64,000 bases of DNA. It comes from Candidatus Magnetocorallium paracelense. Its GTDB lineage: Bacteria; Nitrospirota; Thermodesulfovibrionia; Thermodesulfovibrionales; Magnetobacteriaceae. Position numbers and translations under genes: made by a program. Below the pieces are notes generated by a model. The model saw only the letters and a program-made list of their open reading frames with translations. It made no database searches and was not told the origin of the DNA. Of this stretch, positions 25,649-35,120 are shown piece by piece; positions within the stretch are counted from its first letter, which is position 1; the number at the start of each line of letters is the position of its first letter. The stretch covers positions 20,855-84,854 of the forward strand of contig JAREWP010000086.1 of assembly GCA_029001845.1 (NCBI GenBank). The letters are read 5' to 3'.

Positions 25649-26881
25649 ATGACAAACCTCCATACATATAAACCGCGCCTGCTTACCGAAAGATTAAGGG
25701 ACGCAATCGAATTCTCTCCTGTTGTCGTACTATCAGGCGCAAGACAGACGGGGAAGAGCACTCTTCTTAAAATGGAGGAACCATTCAATCAATGGCATTA
25801 TATAAGTTTTGATGACCTCGACATGCTGGCTCTTGCCAGGGAAAACCCTGAAGAGATCATAAATATTTCTGACAGACTCATTATCGATGAAGCACAGAGA
25901 TCTCCTGATTTTGTACATGCCGTAAAGGTTGCGGTAGATCAAGACAGGTCCAAAAGAATCATATTGTCCGGGTCCGCTAATATTCTGTTAATGAAAAGAG
26001 TTTCCGAGAGCCTTGCTGGAAGGGCGATTTATCTTAATCTCATGCCTTTTTCTCTGAATGAATTAATGGAAGTCGATAATGACTGGATTACATTTTTCTT
26101 GAAAAATAAGAAAATACCGGACAGCGTAAAGGTTGTCAATGAAAAAGTTGTTTCATTATCAGCGATTCTTTTCAGGGGGTTTATGCCTGAAGTCAGTTTT
26201 ATGAAAAAGGAGAGACACATCTCCATGTGGTGGGAGGGATATGTGAAAACATATTTGGAGAGAGATGTCAGAGACATTGCCAACATATCGTTTCTTCCTG
26301 ATTTTCGTACCATAATGGAACTTCTGGCTGATAGAACGGCTCATATCCTGAAACAAAGTGAAGTTGCAAGAGACGCCTCTTTGTCTCAGGCTACACTTGG
26401 CAGATACATTAATATATTGGAAGCTACAAATCTGTTTATTAAGCTCAGACCATATTCAAAAAATATATCAAAGAGATTGATTAAGTCGCCTAAAGGTTTT
26501 TTTGTCGATCCAGGTCTGATTGTCTCGCTGACAGGCCATACGTCTTCGAAATCGGTTCAAAGGCATATGGAATCAAGATTATTGGAGTCATTTATTCTAT
26601 TAAATCTTATAGTACATTCCTCTGCTAAGGGGGGAACAATCTATTACTTCAGGACTCAGGGAGGCAAGGAGAGAGAAATCGACTTTATTTTTGAAAGGGA
26701 AAACAGGTTAATCCCTATTGAAGTAAAGCTTACGGACCATATTTCAGTAAGAGATATCAAAAATATACTCTATTTTAAAGATATATCGGACCGCTATATC
26801 GGAGGGCTTGTAATCTATGCAGGAAATGAAATAAAGCAGCTTTCAACCGATATTTATGCAATTCCATGGCAGCTGATGTGA
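25649..26881 (+). CDS. AAA ATPase with DUF4143 domain
   Basis: A 410-aa protein with Walker A GARQTGKST, Walker B LIIDEAQRSP, sensor ILSGSANILL and a C-terminal DUF4143 nuclease-like region (YFRTQGGKEREIDFIFE...LIPIEVKLT). The PD-(D/E)xK-like residues E-x-D...E-x-K are visible. The cellular role of these accessory ATPases is unknown. The gene sits between the two halves of a sugar transporter and is bordered by a MITE-like element, which suggests insertion. There is no ribosome site; the promoter spacing suggests a leaderless transcript. Confidence 0.87.
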   Translation: MTNLHTYKPRLLTERLRDAIEFSPVVVLSGARQTGKSTLLKMEEPFNQWHYISFDDLDMLALARENPEEIINISDRLIIDEAQRSPDFVHAVKVAVDQDRSKRIILSGSANILLMKRVSESLAGRAIYLNLMPFSLNELMEVDNDWITFFLKNKKIPDSVKVVNEKVVSLSAILFRGFMPEVSFMKKERHISMWWEGYVKTYLERDVRDIANISFLPDFRTIMELLADRTAHILKQSEVARDASLSQATLGRYINILEATNLFIKLRPYSKNISKRLIKSPKGFFVDPGLIVSLTGHTSSKSVQRHMESRLLESFILLNLIVHSSAKGGTIYYFRTQGGKEREIDFIFERENRLIPIEVKLTDHISVRDIKNILYFKDISDRYIGGLVIYAGNEIKQLSTDIYAIPWQLM

Positions 26882-26891
26882 GTTGGAGGAC

Positions 26892-27024
26892 AATACTATT
26901 AACTTAAGGGGTGAAGCACCTTCCGACGGAAGCGGGTCATGTTTGAGAAGGTGCAGCGAAGCGGAGCCTTTGAGTTTAGCCGCTGAAGGCGGAAAGTGTT
27001 TTGCTCCTTAAGTTAATGACATTG
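26892..27024. repeat. MITE-like palindromic element, family A copy 3
   Basis: About 133 bases with ends AATACTATTAACTTAAGGGG and TGCTCCTTAAGTTAATGAC. The internal GCGGGTCATGTTTGAGAAGG and GCGGAGCCTTTGAG match copy 2. Confidence 0.82.
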
Positions 27025-27125
27025 AGTTGAAGGAGGGGAAATGTTCCGCTACAAATACAATGGGAGGCTTAATTTTTTTGATTTACAACGCAGGGGCAAC
27101 CCTGTGCATATGTTTCGGTTTCATT

Positions 27126-28208
27126 ATGGCAAGTGTTATTCTCAGGGGTGTAAAGAAAAGCTTCCATAAAAGCCCTGTTATTAACGGCATCGACATCGAA
27201 ATAGCCGATCGGGATTTCGTCGTTTTTATCGGGCCTTCGGGATGCGGAAAATCGACAATATTGAGGCTAATTGCCGGACTGGAGGAACCGACTGACGGGG
27301 ATATCTTCATTAACAACAGACGCGTAAACGATCTGCCGCCGGCAAAAAGGGGTGTGGCAATGGTCTTTCAATCGTTCGCACTCTATCCCCATATGAGCGC
27401 CTACGAAAATATGGCCTTTGGCCTGAGGCTCTCAAAACAGAACAACCTGACCATAAGGGAGAAGGTCTGTAAGGCAGCCGAAACTCTGGGCATCTCTCAT
27501 CTCCTGGAGCGTAAGCCAAAGGAGCTTTCAGGGGGGCAACGCCAGAGAGTGGCGATAGGACGCGCCATTGTGCGAGAACCGGAGGTTTTTCTCTTTGACG
27601 AACCTCTCTCCAATCTCGACGCGGACCTTCGGGCGCGTATGCGAGTGGAAATCGCCGGATTGCACAAAGAGTTGAATACAACGATGATTTATGTTACACA
27701 CGATCAGACAGAGGCCATGACAATGGCGGACAAAATAGCCTTGCTCTCGGAAGGTACAATACAGCAGTACGGCGCCCCCCTTGAATTATATGGCAACCCG
27801 GAAAATATTTTTGTCGCCGGATTCATAGGTTCGCCGAAAATGAATTTTATTGACGCCGAAATTGTGATGCTTACGGATAAAACCCCGGCTGTCTCACTGC
27901 CGGGAGATATTGTGTTTTCTTTGCCTGCAAAGTGTAGAGATGTCGCACCAGGCGACAATATAACATTGGGCGTGCGCCCGGAACATGTGTTGCTTAACGG
28001 CAAAGGAGAAATACAACTTTCCGCCGAAATATATATAATAGAACGTCTCGGAGGGGAGAGCTATATTCATTTAATGCCGGATAACACAGATAATATATTC
28101 ATCGTACGTGTCCATGGAGATACAAAGTTAAAGGCAGGGGAGAGAACAGAGGTAAGTTTTTTAATTAAAAACTGCTCCCTGTTCAATAAAAGAGGTAAAA
28201 GGCTGTAA
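27126..28208 (+). CDS. Sugar ABC transporter ATPase, UgpC/MalK-type
   Basis: A 360-aa ATPase: Walker A GPSGCGKST, Q-loop VFQSFALYPHM, signature LSGGQRQR, Walker B FLFDEPLSNLD, H-loop THDQTEA, and a C-terminal TOBE/OB regulatory domain (GVRPEHV). ATG 27126 gives the family's usual MASVxLxxVxKSF start. The frame extends back to 27027 without support. It probably energises the MalG-type permease at 24473. Confidence 0.9.
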   Translation: MASVILRGVKKSFHKSPVINGIDIEIADRDFVVFIGPSGCGKSTILRLIAGLEEPTDGDIFINNRRVNDLPPAKRGVAMVFQSFALYPHMSAYENMAFGLRLSKQNNLTIREKVCKAAETLGISHLLERKPKELSGGQRQRVAIGRAIVREPEVFLFDEPLSNLDADLRARMRVEIAGLHKELNTTMIYVTHDQTEAMTMADKIALLSEGTIQQYGAPLELYGNPENIFVAGFIGSPKMNFIDAEIVMLTDKTPAVSLPGDIVFSLPAKCRDVAPGDNITLGVRPEHVLLNGKGEIQLSAEIYIIERLGGESYIHLMPDNTDNIFIVRVHGDTKLKAGERTEVSFLIKNCSLFNKRGKRL

Positions 28209-28328
28209 AAGGGCAGTAAGCTGACAGGTATCGGCTTTCCTTCCTGTTCAATCATAAGCTCACCCTGTAAAGTGAGTAAAGAATCTCCATGCTTATAGTT
28301 GATTGCGAATACCTGACGACTGAAGCCT

Positions 28329-28745
28329 CTATTCGCCCAATTCGTAGAGGTTGAACAATCCGTTGAGCACCAAATCGCCATAACTTACGATACCCAATAC
28401 TTTTTCGTTTTCTATTACCGGTACAACGGAAAGGCCGAATTCGTTGAACAATCTGGCGCAATAGCGTACATCCATTTGAGGCGGCAGGCTTATCAAGGGC
28501 TTTGCCATTATCTCATATATATTCATCCGCTCGGGCGCTCGGTCCTTTGCCAGTACTCGATTGGCGATATCAGCCAACAAAACCATGCCGTATGCGTCAT
28601 CGGCATTTCTTTTCTTCACTATAATAACGCTTGCGCCTGAATTACGCAAATTAAGGATCGCGTCCTTCACTGTCACCATACCGTCTAACTCGATAAAATT
28701 ATTTTTCATGACATCTCTGGCGCGGATAATCTTTCTCTTATTCAT
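28329..28745 (-). CDS. CBS-pair protein
   Basis: A 138-aa protein with two CBS motifs (NNFIELDGMVTVKDAILNLR and KPLISLPPQMDVRYCARLF), each ending in the usual GIV/GMV-L-x-D pattern. CBS pairs bind adenosyl ligands such as ATP or AMP. It overlaps the PII-like gene by 4 bases and is the last gene of a four-gene operon with two DUF1538 membrane proteins. Confidence 0.9.
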   Translation of the reverse strand: MNKRKIIRARDVMKNNFIELDGMVTVKDAILNLRNSGASVIIVKKRNADDAYGMVLLADIANRVLAKDRAPERMNIYEIMAKPLISLPPQMDVRYCARLFNEFGLSVVPVIENEKVLGIVSYGDLVLNGLFNLYELGE

Positions 28746-29092
28746 ATTTGATCCTCCACCGTGCTGCTGAGTTGCTCGATCTGGTGTCCAACCCCCACAG
28801 CATCTTCGACATCTATCTGAAAAGCAATACCTGTACCCGGTTTCTCTTCGAATTCTCCCGCTCTGCCAATCTCTTCGAGAATATGTCTGCTCAGATGTTC
28901 CTCCGCCAATATCACCAGCATATCACGTTTTGCTTCCAGAGCAAGTCCTAAAAATGTTTTCGATCGGTTCAGTCCTTCACCTCTTGCATTGGTAATAACC
29001 GTCACACCTGTCGCGCCGGCTGCTCGAGCTGTTTCCATCACGACCTCTGTTTTGTGATCTTCAATAAAAACTACGATCATTTTAAAATGCAT
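28742..29092 (-). CDS. PII-family (GlnB-like) regulatory protein
   Basis: A 116-aa protein with the ferredoxin-like PII fold: FKMIVVFIEDHKTEVVMETA, then a shortened T-loop region (GVTVITNARGEGLNRSKTFLG) and a B/C-loop region. It lacks the Tyr51-type T-loop of classical GlnB, so it belongs with the PII-like proteins that report on adenylates or other ligands. By context it probably gates the DUF1538 membrane proteins encoded just upstream. Confidence 0.82.
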   Translation of the reverse strand: MHFKMIVVFIEDHKTEVVMETARAAGATGVTVITNARGEGLNRSKTFLGLALEAKRDMLVILAEEHLSRHILEEIGRAGEFEEKPGTGIAFQIDVEDAVGVGHQIEQLSSTVEDQI

Positions 29093-29126
29093 TACACACC
29101 CTCCTTGTTCCTAAATAAGCTTTCCG

Positions 29127-29175
29127 GTAATTACTCAGGCGGATAGACTGAAAGTTAAAAACTTTCAGGTAAAAC
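29127..29175 (+). repeat. Short intergenic repeat, family C copy 4
   Basis: GGTAATTACTCAGGCGGATA then GACTGAAAGTTAAAAACTTTCAGG. It lies between the PII-like gene and the DUF1538 gene, inside the operon. Confidence 0.5.
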
Positions 29176-29205
29176 ATACGTTATCACTCTAACTATTTTA
29201 TTGAC

Positions 29206-30057
29206 TTACACTGAATTCGTTTTTGGTTCCTCCTGAATATCTGAGTCCTTTGCTTTCTGACGTTGTTTTTTTTTCTTAGCCAGAAAAGTACGCGCCTCGG
29301 ACAACTGCGCATAGGCCATCACTGACATTATCGGAAATAAACTTGCAAACGCTATCAGTCCGAATCCGTCGATAAGGGGACTCCGTCCCGGTACGGTCTC
29401 TGCAAGGCCCAGCCCCAAAGCAGCGACTAAAGGTACTGTTACTGTCGATGTGGTAACACCTCCGGAATCATAAGCCAGAGGTATGATTAACTTAGGTGCA
29501 ACCCAGGTTTGAACAACGACAACGACATACCCTGCAATAATATAGTAATGTATCGGATGGCCCACTACGATACGATAACTGCCAAGGGCAATACCGATGG
29601 CTACACCCAGCGCCACGGCAATTCGCAATCCCCACACGCCTATCGCTCCGCCGGATACTTCATTGGCCTTGATAGCCACGGCAATTAATGAAGGCTCGGC
29701 AATCGTAGTACTCAGACCAATCATAAATGCAAAGAGGTATACCCAGCCGTAATCTCTCCAATCCGTTACTTGAGCAATATCGATGCTTTCCGTCGAAGCA
29801 TCGGCTCCGACAATAAACAGAGGGTCGGTCAACTGTTCGGCCATTAAACGGCCAATAGGAAAGAGACACTTCTCCAGGCCCAACAAAAACAGCGACAAAC
29901 CAAGAATAACATATATAAAACCGATTACCGTTCGCTGAAAATTCGGAATCGGTTTACGGATCACTGCAAATTGAAAGCCGAAGATGATTGCCACAATTGG
30001 CAATACATCGGTAATCGTTTCCATGGTTGTTGCAAAGATTTCGGATATCAATGTCAT
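29206..30057 (-). CDS. DUF1538 membrane protein, second of pair
   Basis: A 283-aa polytopic membrane protein. It shares long motifs with the next protein: [35 protein letters not shown] and [20 protein letters not shown]1538 proteins usually occur as tandem or fused halves beside a PII-like protein and are suspected transporters. The start overlaps the end of the first DUF1538 gene by 4 bases. A charged C-terminal tail ([13 protein letters not shown]) faces the cytoplasm. Confidence 0.87.
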   Translation of the reverse strand: MTLISEIFATTMETITDVLPIVAIIFGFQFAVIRKPIPNFQRTVIGFIYVILGLSLFLLGLEKCLFPIGRLMAEQLTDPLFIVGADASTESIDIAQVTDWRDYGWVYLFAFMIGLSTTIAEPSLIAVAIKANEVSGGAIGVWGLRIAVALGVAIGIALGSYRIVVGHPIHYYIIAGYVVVVVQTWVAPKLIIPLAYDSGGVTTSTVTVPLVAALGLGLAETVPGRSPLIDGFGLIAFASLFPIMSVMAYAQLSEARTFLAKKKKQRQKAKDSDIQEEPKTNSV

Positions 30058-30791
30058 CTGATCACCATGCCGTAAGCCATTACAAAGATCATAGGAGTCA
30101 GGGACGCGAAGGCTATCAGGCCAAAACCGTCAACCATGGGATTACGTCCCTTTATCGAAGAGGCCAGACCGACACCAAGGGCCGTTACCAAAGGAACGGT
30201 TATGGTGGAAGTCGTTACACCGCCGGAATCATAGGCAATGCCGATGATTTCTTTTGGAGCGAAGATGGTCATTATCACAACGACTATATAACCGAAGATA
30301 ATCAGATAGTGTATGGGCCACCCCTTTAAGATACGTATTACGCCCAGCACAATAGCCAGACCTACCGAAAGTGCAACTGTCAGCCGTAAACCATTGGCAT
30401 AACTCTCCATGGCAGAATCCGTACTCTCTATCATATTACCTTCTGCCGCAACTTTTGCGGCTTCCTTGGCTACGGCGATCAATGCAGGCTCTGCGACAGT
30501 CGTACCAAAACCCAGTGCAAAGGCAAAAACCAACAGCCAGGATAAACTTCCCTTTCGTGCAAAGGCGTGGGCCATCGATTCGCCAATAGGGAATAATCCC
30601 TGTTCAAGTCCGTAAATAAAAAAAGTCAGGCCTAAAAGAACAAACAGCACACCCGTTAAAAGCTGAAGAATATTATCCAAAGGCTGTCTCAAAACGACAA
30701 ACTGGAAAAACAGCACAACCGCTAAAATGGGCGACAAATCTCTCAAACCGCCGGTCATTGATTTGAGCAGTTTTTTTAAAGTTCTAATCAA
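30054..30791 (-). CDS. DUF1538 membrane protein, first of pair
   Basis: A 245-aa protein with [38 protein letters not shown] and [18 protein letters not shown]. The EPALIAVA and [10 protein letters not shown] segments are nearly identical between the two DUF1538 proteins, suggesting symmetric halves of one channel or transporter. First gene of an operon continuing with the second DUF1538, PII-like and CBS genes. Confidence 0.87.
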   Translation of the reverse strand: MIRTLKKLLKSMTGGLRDLSPILAVVLFFQFVVLRQPLDNILQLLTGVLFVLLGLTFFIYGLEQGLFPIGESMAHAFARKGSLSWLLVFAFALGFGTTVAEPALIAVAKEAAKVAAEGNMIESTDSAMESYANGLRLTVALSVGLAIVLGVIRILKGWPIHYLIIFGYIVVVIMTIFAPKEIIGIAYDSGGVTTSTITVPLVTALGVGLASSIKGRNPMVDGFGLIAFASLTPMIFVMAYGMVIR

Positions 30792-30808
30792 ATGGATTTC
30801 CCTTCAAT

Positions 30809-30861
30809 AATCAATGTCATTAACTTAAGGTGCTTTGCTCCTTAAGTTAATGACATTGATT
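30809..30861. repeat. MITE-like element, family A copy 4, internally deleted
   Basis: A perfect inverted repeat: 22-base arms (AATCAATGTCATTAACTTAAGG and its complement) around a nine-base loop. The arms are the termini of the longer family A elements with the interior removed. In RNA it would be a very strong hairpin between two genes on the minus strand. Confidence 0.88.
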
Positions 30862-30882
30862 CTATAATAGTATCAGAATTGA

Positions 30883-32370
30883 CTATTGATCTTCAATAAA
30901 CTCTTCACCTGCAACAAGACATCTCTCGGCTTTCTCCAATTGTCTGCCAATGTAGATGGCATGTGCAATATCGGAAATTGCATGATCCCGCTTTAATTCG
31001 TACTGAATTCTTTCAGCCTTTTTGCTGCTGTACTCACCGATGTTTTCACCATCGTATATATGTCTTACAACTATACTGTCCTCTTCGATGCTCACCCTGA
31101 ATTGGCCGTTGGGATCGGCCTCGAATTCAAGGTTTCTCTCCTTCTCACGAACAACGTGCAATACTTTTTCGTAATCCAAGGAATTTATGCTTATTGAATG
31201 ACTTATAACCGTAATACTGCCCGATTTTATGCCGACTTCATTACTTACAACATCGAGTAACTTCATCAGACCGTAAAAATTTTGAAGCCATGCATCGACT
31301 GCATTGTGAACCCGAAAAACAGCCGTAAGGGTAAGTCTGCCATCAAAGACCCTGAAAAAGAGAGACACAAGGCACGGAGCGCTTCTGCGGGCCGTAAGGT
31401 CCGATGCGGGATCCCACATGGATATAAAAGCTCTCCTTGAAAGCCTCTTTTGCTTTAACTCTCTTATGCACTCCTCTATCCCATTGACTCCGAAGTAGGT
31501 TCCTATCCGATTTCCGTAATTATAATCCTCATCGTCCCTGATTTCTCCGCTAACGATACTCTCCCCATATCTCCGAAACAGCTCTGTGGAAAACCCGTAC
31601 TTGTCCAACATATCGCTCTTCTCCTCTGCCGGCTCTTTAACAATGACTCTGACGTTTTGCAACTCCTGCCTTTTTCCTTTTACCGGACCGAGATCAACGA
31701 GGCAGCCAAAGCGATAGAGACGAAAAATCAGCTCTTTCCATGCATCGAGGGGAGTTTTTTTTACTATATCGTGATTCCCCGGATGACTCGGGAAAAAACT
31801 GATATCCGCCTCCTGGAGCTCGATCTCAAGTCGTTTAAAGGAAGAGGACGTTCCCCGGAAAGACTCCAAATCCGGTCTGTTGAAAAACTCCCCGGCCTTT
31901 GACGCAACGTCGATGTCGTTTATATCGCCAATACAAACAATTTCAGGCGGATTATCGAACAGAGAGGGGGTGAGGCAGTTGTCAAGAGTTCTTTTTGTAT
32001 TGATGATCCTGTTTCTTCTCTTTCCCAGACTTTCGTATTCCTCAACCCCCTTATAAAAGAAATTGGTAAGTTCATCGAGCGACCCCGATCTGTCTCTTCC
32101 GCAGATTAACAAAAATCGAATTCCCGGATTATACAGGAGGTTGGCTATGAGAAATTTAAGACCATTGCCGTATAGATTGCCTACTGCCGCTATGGGAGAA
32201 GACAGGGGATCGAGATCGATATTCATCTCCGATAGTCTGGCAGTAACGTACTCTTTTCTTGACCACAGCGTCACAACCCCGATAAATCCAAAGGGATTAA
32301 CAATTGAGATATTCTCTTTACAGTGTAGAGGAACGAATTCATGAGCCTGTTTGTGTAATGTTTCCGTCAT
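30883..32370 (-). CDS. Thymidylate-synthase-like protein with MtrA-like N-terminal domain
   Basis: A 495-aa protein. The N-terminal third (AAVGNLYGNGLKFLIANLLYNPGIRFLLICGRDRSG) matches the DUF4346/MtrA-like region. The C-terminal half is thymidylate-synthase-like: catalytic Cys in RRSAPCLVSLFFRV, then RLTLTAVFRVHNAVDAW, NFYGLMKLLDVV and SHSISI, all matching the archaeal ThyA pattern. It may methylate or hydroxymethylate dUMP or dCMP, possibly as a ThyA replacement. The fused domain suggests use of a folate or pterin-bound C1 unit. It is encoded 15 bases after a protein of unknown function on the same strand. Confidence 0.8.
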   Translation of the reverse strand: MTETLHKQAHEFVPLHCKENISIVNPFGFIGVVTLWSRKEYVTARLSEMNIDLDPLSSPIAAVGNLYGNGLKFLIANLLYNPGIRFLLICGRDRSGSLDELTNFFYKGVEEYESLGKRRNRIINTKRTLDNCLTPSLFDNPPEIVCIGDINDIDVASKAGEFFNRPDLESFRGTSSSFKRLEIELQEADISFFPSHPGNHDIVKKTPLDAWKELIFRLYRFGCLVDLGPVKGKRQELQNVRVIVKEPAEEKSDMLDKYGFSTELFRRYGESIVSGEIRDDEDYNYGNRIGTYFGVNGIEECIRELKQKRLSRRAFISMWDPASDLTARRSAPCLVSLFFRVFDGRLTLTAVFRVHNAVDAWLQNFYGLMKLLDVVSNEVGIKSGSITVISHSISINSLDYEKVLHVVREKERNLEFEADPNGQFRVSIEEDSIVVRHIYDGENIGEYSSKKAERIQYELKRDHAISDIAHAIYIGRQLEKAERCLVAGEEFIEDQ

Positions 32371-32385
32371 GGTCGATTTTTGCCC

Positions 32386-32997
32386 TTACTTTTTCTTTTT
32401 AAAATATCCCCTCGGTGCGCCCACATTATCGAAAGCGGAATTGAAGTTTCGATAAAGGGATTTATAATTCTTTATTCGATGCCACTTTTTCAGATACCCC
32501 TCGGGCAGTTCATCGACAAGGGAAACTCTCTCCCACCCTCCCGGTACGGGAAAGGCGTAATAGGGGAGGTCTTTGGGAACGCCTCTTACAAATATAACTT
32601 CAGGGAGAACCCTGTCCATTCTGGCCATATAGACTCTGTGCATACCGTCATTGACAATATTGACGACAGAACCGTCCGCCTCTATAGACTCTTCCACAAC
32701 AGGGGGAAGAAGATCTATCGGCTCTTCTGCATCTTCCAACCAAATCTTAACATATCCCTGCAAATTAAAAATATCTCTGTTATGCTCGAGTAAAGCCCAC
32801 TTCAAGTCTCTCACCTTTCTCAATTCCTCTACAAGGACATAGGTTTGCGGAGGGCACAGGGAGTTTACGGAGATACGTTCAAGAGAGATATAGACGTCTT
32901 TATAGGGGTACACCTGAGGAGCTTTCAACATTGCGACCTTTTTAAGTCGTCCGATAAGATCCCCTGCCGGAAAGTGCTCTATTTTTGTTATTTTCAT
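32386..32997 (-). CDS. Unknown protein encoded upstream of the ThyA-like gene
   Basis: A 203-aa cytosolic protein. The middle segment VNIVNDGMHRVYMARM resembles the ParB/sulfiredoxin-type (NDGxHR) motif, and PVPGGWERVSLVDELPEG follows. No confident family assignment. It is immediately upstream of, and probably co-transcribed with, the thymidylate-synthase-like gene, so it may act on nucleotides. Confidence 0.7.
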   Translation of the reverse strand: MKITKIEHFPAGDLIGRLKKVAMLKAPQVYPYKDVYISLERISVNSLCPPQTYVLVEELRKVRDLKWALLEHNRDIFNLQGYVKIWLEDAEEPIDLLPPVVEESIEADGSVVNIVNDGMHRVYMARMDRVLPEVIFVRGVPKDLPYYAFPVPGGWERVSLVDELPEGYLKKWHRIKNYKSLYRNFNSAFDNVGAPRGYFKKKK

Positions 32998-33205
32998 TCA
33001 GTTATCGCCTCCGATAAGAATATTTGGATAGAAATACTCACTACTAGTGTTTGTATTATAAAAAAAAGCAGGATTGCCATACAATATGGAGCACTTGTTT
33101 TACCACTTTCTATGTTGATAACTTTACCCGCCCCTTAGACGCTCTTTAGTGAAAGCTCACTAATATTTTATAATAGCAGGACATCTGTCTATCGAGGTTT
33201 TTAAG

Positions 33206-33910
33206 ATGAAAACAGACGACACTCTCCTTGAGAAGTACGATTATTCCTCAGATATTAAACTGAAAGAGCACTTTCATGCCTGGGATGAGAAGATTAGACA
33301 GGAGATAATGAATTATGCTCCCATGAGCAGCTACGGTCGGATTTTAATGAGCCATCTGGTGCGTGTATCCAGAGAAGGAGCGAATTTCCTAAGAATCCTT
33401 GGATTCGGAGATGTGGCTGCCAATAATTTTAAGGCGGCCCTGCTGTTTCACGATCTAGGGAAAATACATCCCTTTTATGAACCGGGCATTTGGTCCATAA
33501 AAAATCAGCCCACAAAAGAACAGAGGGTGCTGAAAAAGAAAGAATCCGGCCTGGGGGCTGAAATGTTAAAATCCTTTGCCGAGAAATACGGCCTTATCGA
33601 ACATCCCCACATCAAAGTCAGGCACGCCGTTACTCTTTATCACCATGAACGCATCAATGGTCAAGGTACGGAAAAGGTAGACGCCTCAATGCTTCCCGTT
33701 TTTGTGCAAGCGGCATGCATTGTCGATACTTACGATGGCGATCTGATCTATCGCCCTCACCAGAGCCGCCCCCGCACGCCCTCTGAAGCATTGCTGAGGA
33801 TGTTGGGAGATGAGAAGTCCGACGGAAAATACACAGGCGCTTTTAACAGGGATTTGCTCCTTCGTTATATAAGAATGAAGGAAAGAGAGTTGGGAATAAA
33901 GGTACTGTAA
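33206..33910 (+). CDS. HD-domain phosphohydrolase, degenerate HD-GYP type
   Basis: A 234-aa protein with an HD motif (LLFHDLGKIHPF), a second metal His pair (LYHHERINGQG) and D in VDTYDGDL. The HHERINGQG pattern resembles HD-GYP c-di-GMP phosphodiesterases, but the GYP is absent (RPRTPSEALLRM matches the R-Y/T-PxxxAL helix). It may hydrolyse cyclic dinucleotides or another phosphoester. Monocistronic, divergent from the 32997 gene. Confidence 0.8.
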   Translation: MKTDDTLLEKYDYSSDIKLKEHFHAWDEKIRQEIMNYAPMSSYGRILMSHLVRVSREGANFLRILGFGDVAANNFKAALLFHDLGKIHPFYEPGIWSIKNQPTKEQRVLKKKESGLGAEMLKSFAEKYGLIEHPHIKVRHAVTLYHHERINGQGTEKVDASMLPVFVQAACIVDTYDGDLIYRPHQSRPRTPSEALLRMLGDEKSDGKYTGAFNRDLLLRYIRMKERELGIKVL

Positions 33911-33938
33911 GCGTAGCATCGAATGTTGAACTAAGGAA

Positions 33939-35120
33939 TTAAACCAATTCCGATAGAACCTCTCTTTCCACGATTTCCGCTGAAATTATCGTTTGAAAAC
34001 TATCCGATTCGAAAAAGGCCTGCACATCAGTGGAAACACTCAATACCTCGACAGTAATTTTATCGTAAAAAACCTCTGCATCTATGATTCCGTTCATCTC
34101 GAGATCGACTCCGAAATAGAAGTCGTAAGCGCCTTCGGAAAGTTCTGAAGTCGTTTCTATTGTCAGAGGCTCTACCATCATCAAAGCGCCCTGATATGTT
34201 GGCGCCACCGCCAACTCTATCTTTTGCCATTTAAATGAAAAGGCGTCGAAATAATAGAGTGAATTTTCCTGGTGATCGAATTTTATCAGCCACCAGTCGG
34301 CAAATTCGCCGCCAAAAAGTCCCGGATTGAGTTCAATGCTCACAGAAACGCTTTCATTTGAATTAACGGAGAGTGAGTTTATGCTGTTATTGGCTCTTAT
34401 AACGGCAGTCGGAGTGTCCGGAGTAATGCCGAGATCGATTTTATAAATCATGTCGTTTCGAGAGTCCGAATTCCACAGATAAACACCGTCATGTGTCAGA
34501 CCCCTGGGATCTATGTCCGGGGCTATAAGTTCATCGAGCACCTCGCCTTCGATAGTGAGTTTATAAATCCTATCGCTTTGAGAGTCAACGTTCCACAGAA
34601 AAGTTCCGTCAAAAGTAAGGCCCTTGGGATTTATTCCGGGAGAAGTAAAGAAATCCAATATCAGTCCGGAAGTATCCAACTGATAAATTATGTTTTCAAA
34701 ATCGTCGGTAATCCACAAAGACTCTCCATCATGGGCCAGCCCCCTGGGATGAGGACCGGGCGAGTCGAATTCTGCGAGTATCTCTCCGCTTTTTGCATCG
34801 ATTTGATAAATAAGATCAGTACTGGAATCGGTATGCCACAGAAAACCGCCGCCATAAGCAAGGCCCTTTGGATTTGGCCCCGGAGATTCGAGATAATCTA
34901 TAATCCCGCCTGTCTTATCCATTTTGTATATCCTGTCAAATGCCTCGTCACTGTTCCACAGGTATACGCCGTCAAATGCCAGCCCTCGCGGCATGGTTCC
35001 GGCAGCCTCGAAAGAGTCGATATATTGACCCACTTCCGAATAGCCTACGGAATCATATAAAACACTATTTAAAATGAATGTTATTATGAGTAATATTTTT
35101 TTCAGCGCCTTCACAACCAA
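33939..35120 (-). CDS. Exported beta-propeller (YncE/NHL-like) repeat protein
   Basis: A 393-aa protein with an N-terminal signal peptide (KKILLIITFILNSVLYDSVG). It has five to six blades of about 42 residues with the consensus 'SPGxxPRGLAxDGxxLWxxDSxxDxIYxxD', followed by a C-terminal beta-sandwich-like domain (about 250-370). Such extracytoplasmic propellers usually bind proteins or ligands; no catalytic residues are seen. Monocistronic, converging on the HD gene. Confidence 0.82.
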   Translation of the reverse strand: MVVKALKKILLIITFILNSVLYDSVGYSEVGQYIDSFEAAGTMPRGLAFDGVYLWNSDEAFDRIYKMDKTGGIIDYLESPGPNPKGLAYGGGFLWHTDSSTDLIYQIDAKSGEILAEFDSPGPHPRGLAHDGESLWITDDFENIIYQLDTSGLILDFFTSPGINPKGLTFDGTFLWNVDSQSDRIYKLTIEGEVLDELIAPDIDPRGLTHDGVYLWNSDSRNDMIYKIDLGITPDTPTAVIRANNSINSLSVNSNESVSVSIELNPGLFGGEFADWWLIKFDHQENSLYYFDAFSFKWQKIELAVAPTYQGALMMVEPLTIETTSELSEGAYDFYFGVDLEMNGIIDAEVFYDKITVEVLSVSTDVQAFFESDSFQTIISAEIVEREVLSELV

